Of a stretch of DNA of 62,697 nt, positions 37,401-47,801 are shown piece after piece. The number at the start of each line of letters is the position of its first letter. Position 1 is the stretch's first letter. The DNA lies in contig JAOXYB010024734.1 of the NCBI GenBank assembly GCA_028565635.1, positions 1 to 62,697 on the forward strand. The letters run 5' to 3'. The translations under genes and the position numbers were made by a program. The stretch is from Phoronis ovalis (lineage: Eukaryota > Phoronida > Phoronidae). The notes beneath the pieces were generated by a model that was not told the origin of the DNA, made no database searches, and saw nothing but the letters and a program-made list of their open reading frames with translations.

Positions 37401-38204
37401 AGAGGGAAAGCGATTTCATTTATTTCCTACAATAAAAACTACTTTAAAAAACGCACATGCAGGTAAATAAACTTTATACACATGATTTAATCTTTAATAA
37501 ATCTCCAACCTGTGAAACTTGGCGCCATTTTTAAAACCAGCAGCCCTTGAACAATTTGCAACCTGATGCTACCAAACAAAATCACTAACCTGGTGAGCCC
37601 CACTCAACATGTGCTAAGTTGTTGAAATATCCGTCGTACCGCTGACGCTCAAATTCGATATCTGGAAAACATATTTTTCGACTTAATTTTTGGTTATATG
37701 TGCCGTATAAAAGTAAGAAGCTGGTATATCAACTCCACACAAATACATCTATATTAGAACTTCGCTAGGTAACGACTTCAACTGAATTCGTTAGAACTGA
37801 CTAGAACTCGTTAGAGATTCCATTTACATACTAAGAAACTGAATTCAATAGATTAATTAATTGAACTAATTGAGTAACGAGGTTCTAAGGAGTTCTAACG
37901 AAGGAGTTGTTCAAGAGGGCTGGCTCTGTTTTTGTTATCTCCACTTGAAAAACAACTGTTATAACAGTCATTATGTCACTCAGTTGCGAAAATAAATTAT
38001 TGCGAATATGCTCCGACCCTCTGAATCGCAAAAAATTTTTTTACAGTAATATAAGTGCTTAAAAAATTCACGAACTCGTATTAAGCGAAAACCGAATAGA
38101 TAAGAAGTTAAATCAAATATAAACATCTTACCAGCTATTGCGCATGATACCCATAGCAACAGAGAAAATAAGCTGTAAGTAATTCTTTGTGTAAAGCTGT
38201 ACAT
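24074..38204 (-). CDS. Duox: Dual oxidase, paralog 2 (29 coding exons, 1496 aa or 1507 aa by exon choice)
   Basis: Second complete Duox in tandem with paralog 1 and nearest to DuoxA. It has a signal peptide ([13 protein letters not shown], cleavage near residue 24), a peroxidase-like domain with [10 protein letters not shown], a first transmembrane helix, two canonical EF-hands ([24 protein letters not shown]), a six-helix NOX core with AFHK/AIHIVGH and THK/LLLLHG histidines, [22 protein letters not shown] and a C-terminal FENF. The start at 38204 gives the signal peptide and has A at -3. Total coding length is 4491 nt with exon 14 alpha, or 4524 nt with exon 14 beta. It differs from paralog 1 by two extra introns and one missing intron, and the proteins have clearly diverged, so the duplication is not recent. 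A 100-N gap lies in the intron between the two NADPH-lobe exons 24826-24981 and 25455-25619 and does not touch coding sequence. Confidence 0.95.
25060..25313. other. 100-N gap flanked by identical 77-bp sequences
   Basis: N run 25137-25236. The 77 bases before it (25060-25136) and after it (25237-25313) are identical. Lies in a Duox paralog 2 intron. Best read as two contigs overlapping by one k-mer that were scaffolded instead of merged. Confidence 0.9.
30432..30471. repeat. Two perfect 20-bp tandem repeats in a Duox paralog 2 intron
   Basis: Unit TGAAATCCGGCCCTGGCCTG twice; GC-rich in otherwise AT-rich intron DNA. Confidence 0.9.
31683..32010. repeat. 164-bp imperfect tandem duplication in Duox paralog 2
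   Basis: Two adjacent copies both begin with GAACATATCATTTTACCAAG and run through intron into the end of exon 14 beta. They differ by scattered substitutions and small indels, so the duplication is not a recent assembly error. Confidence 0.75.
31786..31846 (-). pseudogene. Decayed partial copy of exon 14 beta
   Basis: Part of a 164-bp tandem duplication (31683-31846 repeats 31847-32010). It copies the 3' third of exon beta and its donor side (KKFHDS is still readable), but a one-base deletion and a changed base before the donor break its phase, and the acceptor half was not copied. It cannot substitute for beta in frame. Confidence 0.65.
31950..32105 (-). other. Duox: Duox paralog 2 candidate exon 14 beta (alternative)
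   Basis: A 156-nt open exon behind a T-rich tract and acceptor TTTTGTAG, with donor GTATGT, phase 1 at both ends, so it can replace alpha, join it or be skipped without shifting frame. It encodes a hydrophobic run ([19 protein letters not shown]) followed by a basic, then acidic linker ([22 protein letters not shown]) that reads into the next exon as ATEWLG. It has no counterpart in paralog 1 and is not similar to alpha. Whether it is used needs transcript evidence. Confidence 0.6.
32611..32733 (-). other. Duox: Duox paralog 2 candidate exon 14 alpha
   Basis: A 123-nt open exon with acceptor CATTTCAG and donor GTAGAC, phase 1 at both ends. It encodes [12 protein letters not shown], completing the first transmembrane helix, then a basic polar linker ([12 protein letters not shown]). 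Same length and same style as exon 14 of paralog 1 (9796-9918), so it is the orthologous form. The GTAGAC donor is weaker than most donors in this gene. Confidence 0.75.
35943..35997 (-). ncRNA. Hammerhead-like motif in a Duox paralog 2 intron
   Basis: The minus strand reads CTTAT-AT, CTGATGA, one extra A, GGTCTT/AAGACC hairpin, GAAA, AGC/GCT short hairpin, then ATAAG, which pairs with the opening CTTAT. That is the order of a type I hammerhead: stem I, CUGAUGA, stem II, GAAA, short stem III. The extra A after CUGAUGA and the three-pair stem III make activity doubtful. Short-stem-III hammerheads are known in Penelope-like retroelements, so it may be a fragment of one; no reverse transcriptase is visible nearby. 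Confidence 0.35.
37771..37914. repeat. Imperfect inverted repeat in the first coding intron of Duox paralog 2
   Basis: Left arm around 37775-37814 (TTCGTTAGAACT) and right arm around 37881-37914 (AGTTCTAACGAA) are imperfect reverse complements. Small MITE-like structure. Confidence 0.55.
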
Positions 38205-38245
38205 TTTAACATGTAGTGGTTCCTATTCTAGAGCTTCTTCAATGC
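38205..38245 (-). other. 5' untranslated end of Duox paralog 2 coding exon 1 with overlapping uORF
   Basis: The exon continues upstream to an acceptor (minus strand TTTGTTTCAG, then GC). An upstream ATG at 38212 lies 8 nt before the main start in another frame and opens a 25-codon uORF that ends inside coding exon 1 (TAG in GCAATAGCTG). Its context is weak (T at -3), that of the main start better (A at -3). It could lower translation. Confidence 0.55.
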
Positions 38246-39864
38246 CTGAAACAAAACGAGGAAGTGAACTTGTTTAGAATGCCATGGCTGTAAACATGAA
38301 ACGTCAAATCACTTCACATTCTTTATCGTGTTTGTGACGCAAAGAAATAAAAATAGAATGAGTTTTGTAATTTTTTGAATAGATTTTAAATCTGTAACAG
38401 GATCCTGATCCGGTAACAGTCCAGAAAGTCATGGTCCACCACTTAGTAATAACCCCCGGTAATAACCCTAAAAATCTGATATCTATGTCCAAGCAAATCA
38501 CAATCAGCTGTAATCAAGTAATCAGTCAATCAGTTGGTGAATGGGACAATTAGCCCAATCGAATAACACCATTTCCCAATTTCTAAAATAGTATGAATAC
38601 ATGTATGTACCTAGTCTCTAACACAGACTTAGTAGATTCAAATGACATTCATTATTCAACAAGAGTAACACCCACCAATGCAACGTACATGTCTATAACT
38701 AAAAATATATATTCAAACAAAGGCATATAAAACAGAACTATAAAAAAATGATCGAAATAGAATACACCTGTAGGCATATACCGTCCATGTATTCAGAAAG
38801 GGAATATCAGAAAGGGATGGAAATTAATCTGTAGGCGGATAAACTGGATAACAACACCATTGTATTTTCCAATGTTTTTTTAAAAAAAATCTAGTAATTA
38901 CTTATATTAAAGATTAAACTAAGTCACATACGTGACAGAATTGGGAGTGGTAACATTTTTAATTCCTTATAAAAATACTCATTGTACTCATAAAAAACCG
39001 ACCCGGATTGTAAATTATTTGATACTGCTGTGTATAAGTAGTATATTTTACAACTTATATTTTCACTATTTCTGGAGTACACTCGACAGTTTTTGTCAAC
39101 AGGTATTATATGTGGCTATAAAAATGCAAATCACATTTCCTTAGAAATAAGACACTGTTATACTTCCTTGTTAAAAAATTGTAAAAAAAGACTAACCTTT
39201 GATGACTTTTCATTTTTGACCAAACCTTGTGGTTTTTAATCAATCACAGTTATAACATTCATATTTAACACGTGCGTGTTCTTATCTATCAGTATTTTTT
39301 TTGTGACATTACCAGACTGACACATTAAGCAATACTGGGAATCCATCGATATATTTGATATTCCTTCGAAAAGGGTGTGTTACCAGAACAAAATAGAATC
39401 GAGTGTTACAAAGATTAAGAAATGAGTATAAAGCCACTACAAAAAAATTGTATGGTAGACTCCAAGGTACTATACTTAGTTTTTTTATAGTTTTTACTGT
39501 TTTAGAAGTGGGACTATATGACAAGGCACAGTGTCATCAGTGCCATAATTGACACGTCAAATTATAAACTCCTTTCCATACTAGCTTACAATAATAGTTG
39601 ATCCTTACATAATACATCACAGTGCACCATTTATAAAACAAAATTGCGTGGATAAAAGGATTACATTACACATATTTGTTGCACAACACACTGTAAAACA
39701 CTGTTAAAGAAACCAATCCAAATGTACTTATTTTTTATTCTTACATAACTGAAAAGTTGCGTTTTGTGTACATACGGTTTATCAAAACTGTGAATACAGT
39801 AGTGTAAGTTCAGCTGTAGGTCGGCTCGTGTGAGTACTACAAAAATGTGTTCGAACTCATGGTG

Positions 39865-39866
<2 letters not shown>

Positions 39867-39914
<48 letters not shown>
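39867..39914. repeat. (TA)n microsatellite
   Basis: Uninterrupted TA dinucleotides for about 48 bases in the divergent intergenic region. Confidence 0.95.
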
Positions 39915-39917
<3 letters not shown>

Positions 39918-41168
39918 CTAAAACATGCTGTCACAAATACTACACAACTGGAAACTGTATCTACAGTACTTACAAAATGTGCGTGTTATATCTACAAACC
40001 TCATTTCATTTGCACTATTAAGCAAGTGTGACTTTCCCCCCTTGATGCTTTATCTGTTGTTTATAGTTAGCATGTTGAAGTGCATGGTCCTATCGTAGTG
40101 CGAAATTCTAATATAATATACCTCGGTAAACAGTATTCAAATCATACATGAGTTTTATCAAAATAAATACTTTAATAAAAAAATCATTCATCCTTAACGC
40201 ACAAAGCAACACATTAGTACTGTCTACACCGGGTATCTGTATAATCATACATATTATTATGGAAATAAAAATTAATGAACGTTAACTACATTTAATAATA
40301 CATATTAAACGTAGACACACTATAACTGACCCTGTCGGCAGGCTTCTTTAGAAATAAAGTCAAGAAAATTTCAATTGCATTCGAGAGGAATTGTTTTGTA
40401 CTGGAATCAATACTCCATTTTTGTTTCTTCTTTTTTGCTTTTGGAAAATTCTTCTAAAAGAAGCGTTTGTAATACAGGATATTCAGGGGTGAAAACGTTG
40501 CTATATGCAATTAATCACAACCACCATTTCTATGTGTAGTTACTCGGTTTAAAATATGTAAAAAGTGCGCGAGTACCTGACATATAATAAATATGTTATT
40601 GAATGAAATAATAAACGAAAATGAATAACAATTTTAGATCAACGCAGTTTTAGTATGAAAGTTGGAAAGCATGAAAACTATATATATGTTAAAACAGTAT
40701 ATTCTGAAGAATAAAATGTGTTCTATTAATTTAAAATGTTGAACGCAGTCGTAGTTAGTTACTTACTTACCAATAGATAATACAGAAATGCATGAGCTCA
40801 TGTCAAATATTTGTTAATCGTGTATGCATAATATGTAAAATTGATTTCTGCGCTGATGTTGGCTGTTCCTAGTTTGAAAGCAACAAGTGGATAACTCTGA
40901 TATCATAAGACTTTTAAATCCTAAGTAATAGTGTCTTACGTAATATCTTCATACAAAACTGCCCGAAAAGGATTTACGTCAATTTTTGTTCCTAATAAAC
41001 TATACACAACTGAAAATTAAATTAATTATATAATTGAAACCTAATATAAAAAATGTTATGTTACTTTTTGTGTATAAACACGAAGGCACATACTTGTGAT
41101 ATACATGGTTGCAGCTACAGCTGAATGACTTAAACATGTTACGTTTACACACGGGGTTGTACACTTAC

Positions 41169-41450
41169 CTTTGGAAGGCTAAAATAAACGTATCCTAACA
41201 ATAGGAAAAACTTGAATATTGCTGCCTGTCAGCCAATATCTGTGCGGGAGAAATGTACTTTTTTACTGTGAGCTGAAAATCCGTGTTACATGCTAGTTGT
41301 ATGTATATTGTGCCCGGGATATCCTCTTTCCCGAAATATAATTGTTTAAACATACATGTTTCTCCGAACTCCTGTTCTTCTGAATTTCTATTCTGGTGGT
41401 AAACTTCAACCAAGTGTTTAATACCAAAATAGTACATTTACGTCAGTGAT
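41169..41450 (-). other. Possible noncoding first exon of Duox paralog 2
   Basis: A consensus minus-strand donor (CCAAAG then GTAAGT) lies at 41163-41174, 2.9 kb upstream of the 5'UTR acceptor. The upstream boundary shown is arbitrary. Another donor-like site (TTG then GTAAGTAAG) lies near 40765-40775. Neither can be proven from sequence alone. Confidence 0.25.
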
Positions 41451-44400
41451 TTTAAGCCACAGCGTTCTATGCTTCACTGTGTACGGGCCTTGTATCCTGG
41501 GGGTTACGCTTAGTGTGTCAAAAGGTATTGTTACTAAATTGGTATCCTTATATATATAAGTTCTTCATTTTTGTTAGACATGCTTTGCATGTACTATTTT
41601 TTTACATTTCAGCAACACAATTCTTTTATGAATTTTCTTTGAAAAGTTGTATTATTTTGTTAAACGGTAAATGTTTACAAGCAATGGATATTCCCCATAT
41701 ATTTCAATAATTGATCAAAATGACAAGTAAAAAAACCGAGAAGTAACTGTTAGAATGCAGTCATGAGTTCACTGTATTGTTGTCTTAGAAATCATATATG
41801 AAATAGATTTATAAAATAGATTTATAAAAAGTAACCTCCCCGACAAAATCACTTGTGCGTACTAGAAGCGCATGAGCTATTTTTTCATAAGATCCTGTTT
41901 GTTGTTAGCCTTTTATACAACGTCCCAAGATCAGCATCATCTAGTAATCCTGTGAACAGTCTCAACATTCGCTAAGATCATTTTTTAGTTCCAGACTTGG
42001 TAAGTTCTGTTTCTATGTTGAAGCTAGCATTCATTTTATAAAGGGCATAAAAGTTTGAATATCCCAGGGATGACATGTAATATTCCATACGTACTGTGTA
42101 AAATGAGTGATCAGTGTAAGATGGGGGTCAATATTGGACTAGGTTTTCATTTATTATCTCCTCTATAATTAAAGTTATTTGAATAGAACAAAGTTAACAA
42201 TATTTCGTCGTCACGGGAACAAGATATTATAATTAATAGTAGTGATATAATGCAGCGGGCGTATCCCGTCGATATCATTGTAAACGCTCCATATATCGTA
42301 GTAGCGTTAGCAAAGGGGAAATTGCCCAGATTCAAAAGGGCAAGGGAATTAAGTCGATGACCCCAGGTCGATGATTATCATAATTTTGCACTGCGTGTAA
42401 AATTAAAATTACAGAGAAGACAAATCCTGCGACGTGTGAAGTCCCTTAACTTTATTATTAGCCAGTATAAGCGTTTTATTTTTTAATCCTACATGCACAG
42501 CAGGTGTAAGCAGATGATGAAATGTGCAAGCACGGTTACTGAATCAATGAAGATTATCTTTGTTAATGTATTTTTGGCGAGGCACGGCAACATGATATTC
42601 TTCAAAGTTTATTAGTATATTTGAATAATAGTTTTCAAAGATAATTTTCTCATGTTAAATGAATAAACTAAACATAAAAACGTATACACATAATAGGCCT
42701 GCGTAAAAGGATACGTAGCTTATATAGATCATCGAGTTTTGTACGCACAGTTAAAAAAGATAAGTACGATAAAATTCAGTTTCTACATATTAAGACACAC
42801 ACATGGGCAGTGACGTGAGAGATAATTTTTTTTATGATCACATGCATAATGAAAAATAAAAAATACCTTAATAGTTTTAAAAATATACTATAAGCAGATG
42901 GTGTGGAAAAAGAAGCCTAATCAATCCAGCAATGCACCGCGGTTATCAATACTGTGTTATGAATGGCTATTTATTTTAACGATGTGAAAGAACAAGAACA
43001 TACCATGAAAAGGCCCATGATTTGAATTTATGTTTACGTAATGAACTTGTCAAAAATGTAATAAATTGTACTTGATGACTTTGCTTTTAAAATATTTAAC
43101 TTATCACCAACCATGACGGTTGTTAAGCTTTGACCACACCAAGGTGCAGGACATTTCTTTGGTATATTGCTATATCCGGCCATACAGTTTTCAGACATTT
43201 CCTCGTTTATTTTTATCCTAGATCATTTAGTGGATTAGGAAATAAGCGTGTTGTATAGGTGTGCCAAAAAATGAACCCCCAACATATCATAATTTTCCCT
43301 TGAATATATAATTAATTTGTATCTTATTTACATATTCTACTCACTTCCATTGACGTATAACTTAAGCATATAATTCACGATAACTAATGCAATGATCCAC
43401 AGAAGAGGACATTTAATTTAGTATGTACTATTGATATAAATAGACAAATATAATTTTAATAACATGTAAACATGTACGTAAACCGCAAGCACCTTAGTCT
43501 TAAGAACATATTTAGGATGACCGGCCCTTGGCTTGTACAGGATACTGAAATAAATACTTCACTTAGCAAGTATAATGTTTAATGTGCTGTTCATTGGGCG
43601 TTACGTTGTTGATTTGGATTAGATCCGTACATTTATGTTTAAATGCAGTTTGAAATGTTTCTTTAAAACCTGACCAAGCTTAACATTCGTTCATCAGATT
43701 GACGCGTTTAAATCAAAAGTGTCGGTAAAAAAAAGTTCAAGTTTCATATTCAGTATGGTGGTTGAAGTTTACAAGCACAGCCATAAATAAATGCGTATTT
43801 ATCATTGTTCTATTGTGTTTCATGGAGCACGATGTAACGCTAATAATGATCAAAATTCGTGCGTATCTTTTGATTGTCATGTATCAACTGTTGATACCAA
43901 ATAGATTAAGGATTTCAGAAACAATCATGCCGAAAAGCATCAATTTTAGAAAATTATGTACGTGAATAAATAAAAAACTAATTCGGTTAATTTTAAATAT
44001 ACATTGGTTGATTTAGTTTTTCTTAGAAAAAAAAATAGATTAATATATTTATAGGGCTATCATATATAATTTTTTTTTTTGAGAAATCTATGTAGCATTA
44101 CCAGGTATACAAATCCCACTCCTTGAATTAATCACATAATGTGTGTTACCAAAAATATATTTTTTTTATTTGAACTATTTGTAATTGTTACAAGCTGGTG
44201 TAACTGCTAATAATAATATATGCGTACGTGTGAAGTATCCTGTCTGCAAATGTTTCCAGGTTACATTAGCTCAACCTTAGTTTCTTTTGTATCTGCTTAA
44301 TTTTGTTATTATAATATTTAGCTACGTAGCGTGGTTTCGTATTATTGTGTTATTGTTTAAAACAGTATCTTACTTTTTATATATTATTCATAAAACTCAG

Positions 44401-47197
44401 TAATACTTATTACTCAATACTTTCACATACACATTAACTATGGAAAACATTTTTACTGCAAAAGTCGCAATTCCAAACAAAACCACATTGATCATATAAC
44501 AAACAAATACTAATTGCTAGATAGCGCCCACTAGTCTTCTGTATCACCGTATATAGACTTATGAATCCGTTACTTGTAGATACATAATGAGAGTATTCCA
44601 TAGATCTCTTATATAAATTCAGATTTATATAATGTTTTTTTATATAGTTTCTTAAGAGAGAAAATATATCAATAAGTACTAGCATAACAAACGGTTATAT
44701 TTTGACTAGGAATCCTCTGTTTAACAAATTTATATAATTTTGGCAGTACCTAAAATACTCCATTGATTTCATTCAGTTTTCATCAAGCTGGAATGGGATG
44801 GATAAATTCGGTCACCTACTACATATTAGCAATGATGCAAAATAAAAGTTAAGTTCTCTGTATATTTCAGAAACAACTCGGATTGCATATCTGGCAACAC
44901 GCGCCAACTGAACTGAGTCACAGCTATTTTAAATGTCAAACATCTATAAATGTTTTTGTTTTTTGAATTTTATACCTTTTTTATTACTGATTTATGGGAT
45001 TTAAAGGACGTTCAAAAACGTTATATCACAGAGGTGCGCCATGCCAAATTTTGCAATAATACAGAGAGCAGGAAATTGTAAAAAACTTATACCTCACATC
45101 AATATATAAAAGCTTAATTCATGAAGACTATTATAGTATATTTATTATATAATATTTCTACATATTTCCTTTATAGCAAGCAATTATTCATTAAATAAGT
45201 AATTAAATAATTAACAATGTTTGGATAGATCGGCTTAACGTACAGACCTGATTTTGACGTACGTGTGCATATTGCGACACCGACGAGGGAAAAATTCATA
45301 ACAGAATTTTTTCAACTTCGTGTCTGAATGTCAATAAAAGAGACGACGTGTTAACTCTAACTGATTTACATGTTGGTGAAAGAAAAATTGTCAGATTCGC
45401 ACTCGTTGTTACCTAAACTTATTTTTTGATAGAATAATAACAGAAGATACTAATCTATTTTCGTTTCTAAAAAACAAGAACACATCGTGCTTCTTACTAA
45501 TAGATATATATCGGAAAAGAAGCCCATTATCCACAAAATATAACGCACTGCACAATAGTGTACACTATATCCAGCCATTCATGAACGCAATAGTACCTAA
45601 ATAACTAGTAGTATGACCTAAAACTATAATTTAATGTTGAAGGAGAAATTGCCGGACTGGTTAGCACTACCACTTCTTAAAAAATATTATTTTGCGTGCA
45701 TAACCTCATTTTTTTGTTGGCTTTGTATTGTTATAATGTTACTATACTATATTATTTCGGTATTATTTAGAGTAGGCGTAGTTGTTACATATAAGCTCGT
45801 TCTACGAAAGACAACGATAGTACAAAAAGCTTCATTCCTAGAACTTGAACGAAGTCGTGGCTGCATGATGATGTTTAATTCAGCGATCCTAACATTCCAC
45901 ATGTCGTACTCTAGAGGCAGTGGGTGGTATTGAGATAATTAAATTGTCACTTTATACTGTTGTATAAGGGATGTTACTTCATGCATGTGTTTCTAAGGGG
46001 TCGCCATTTTGGCAGAATGTTGCATAAACAACGCTTGAATTTAAACATAAGACACAGTGTTGAAAAAATAAATGGTCTTGCACCTACATTTAATTGTCCT
46101 TAACCAAATTATATCACATTCTTAATTTCTACTAACACCGAATTTTTATTAATTAAAATGGGCGTGACAAACAGGTAAAAATGCATGCAACAGTAGCGCC
46201 CTCTGAACTACTAAACACTATATGCCACATTAATTAGAAGGATATTACGTAACCTGCGTATTAGTGACACCTCCGGTGACACCTTATACTTTACGCCTTT
46301 ATGGTATTTAGGAAAGCAAAGATGACAACTGGTTATATAAAGACATGCAACTCCCTATACTTAATATAGTATAATGGAAGATTTGTTACAGTTGCTATTT
46401 ATACAACAGCCAGTCAAGTCTAAAAGCTGTATTTGGCTTGAATAAGTATATGATCAAGAAAACCGGTTTTGTCCTACGGTTTTAAAATTTGGTCCTTCGA
46501 AAATACCACGTGTTATCAACTGTTCACCTGCCCTTTTCCAAGAATTTCTTAAAGTTGAGACGTACAACATAAAATAATTTGATTCTTGGTGAGTTTAGGC
46601 GGTTTGTTTGTTAGGGTAGTTAAATTTGGTTGAAGGTTGTTTCAAGTCCAACTTACAACATGTGAGATTTTAAGCGGAAGTTTTTATATACAATTTCACT
46701 GTCAGCTATCTTATTGTAAGTACTAGGTTAGATATCCCGGGTAGATATAGGAATGCTCTTAGTCGTTTTTCAAAACTTCAAATCACATTAAAGTTACCTA
46801 TACCTATAGAGGTGGGCAGGTGGCACAAGCCTGATAAGATACCAAGAGAACAGAGGGTATGTTGTTGCTGTAAAGTTATTGAGAATGATTTCTATTAGTA
46901 TGCTCACGCTATTTTGAGTTACGTAACTAATTCATAAAACAATACTATTTTGTATACCTTGAACGCTTTAAATGTTCTCAGCTGCTAAGCTCAGACAAAC
47001 CTGATTGTATCAGAATCTTGGCTGCATATATTTATCATGCCATGAAAATTAAAGAAAATGTATTGCTTAAAGATCAAATGTGGTACACTATTTTTGAAAT
47101 TATTGAGTTAATACATATGTATATAAATGAAATAATATGGAAACAAATATATCTACCTTCGACCAATATTCGAATCATAGCAAAAATCAGTGTTTGG

Positions 47198-47273
47198 TAG
47201 ATCTAGTCCTGCAAACTAAGGAGCCTACGGCTGTTCATAGTAGGGTCATGCTTGCAGGACTATTGTAGATCTA
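47198..47273. repeat. Inverted repeat upstream of DuoxA
   Basis: TAGATCTAGTCCTGCAA at the left pairs with TTGCAGGAC-TATTG-TAGATCTA at the right, about 600 bp upstream of the DuoxA start. Could form a hairpin or be a tiny MITE. Confidence 0.75.
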
Positions 47274-47788
47274 GCTGACAACGTTAACGAAGCACTCGAC
47301 CGTCATTGATTGTATTGATTCTTGAACGTTGTGAAATATTGCTGCTACGTGACAACCATTTCACAACTAACGCATTGATGAGTACCTTTACCCTTTGTGA
47401 TAATTTTGGTATTTATTACATGACAATTATTTAGGTTACAACTATCTATTGTTACGTAGTAACTGCTTGCGATGAAAGCCTTTATAAATGTCTATAATCA
47501 CAAACGACTGCATAACGGCGCTTTTCATCCCGGGCTTTTCATACGGCTACAGTGTATCGGTGAGGTATAATTGGTATGTACAATTGCCTCGATCTTGCAT
47601 ACAACCACCGTAAAGATAGTCATGCTTTATAGCTTTAAGTTAATAGGCGTTGTATAGTACTCTTGAATGATTCCAATTAAATATGGACAATTAAGCATTG
47701 AGATTGAAAAAGGCATCTTATTATATAGAGTTATGTTTTGTCTGACAACACGTGTAGTATGAATCCATCACAATTTCGTATTTTTCAG

Positions 47789-47801
47789 GTAAATAATAGA
47801 A
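47789..47801 (+). other. 5' untranslated end of DuoxA coding exon 1
   Basis: A T-rich tract and acceptor (TATTTTTCAG) lie just upstream of the start codon, so the mRNA begins in a noncoding exon further upstream that I cannot place. Confidence 0.55.

Larger units (their letters stand above)
33430..38204 (-). other. Duox: Duox paralog 2: signal peptide and peroxidase-domain exons
   Basis: Coding exons in transcript order: 38132-38204, 37590-37661, 37229-37390, 36424-36611, 36115-36325, 35518-35693, 34898-35055, 34503-34672, 34000-34166, 33662-33837, 33430-33548. The exon at 34503-34672 covers what two exons encode in paralog 1. The proximal histidine (WFRYHN) is kept; the distal peroxidase motif reads SQMVSMEI across the 37229/36611 junction, lacking the distal His and the haem-linking Asp, as in paralog 1. 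Length differences from paralog 1 are whole codons. Confidence 0.9.
38246..47788. other. Divergent intergenic region between Duox paralog 2 and DuoxA
   Basis: No convincing coding exon. It should hold both promoters and noncoding first exons. Short open frames at 41195-41437 (minus) and 45634-45933 (plus, hydrophobic N-terminal part) have no family features I recognise. Very AT-rich with a TA microsatellite and an inverted repeat near the DuoxA end. Confidence 0.5.

Noticed and set aside
41195-41437. 80-aa minus-strand frame upstream of Duox paralog 2
   Set aside because: Not homologous to Duox; kept only as part of a possible noncoding leader exon because of the donor beside it.
45634-45933. 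99-aa plus-strand frame with a hydrophobic stretch
   Set aside because: No splice-linked partners, no recognised motif, and hydrophobic frames are expected by chance in T-rich DNA.
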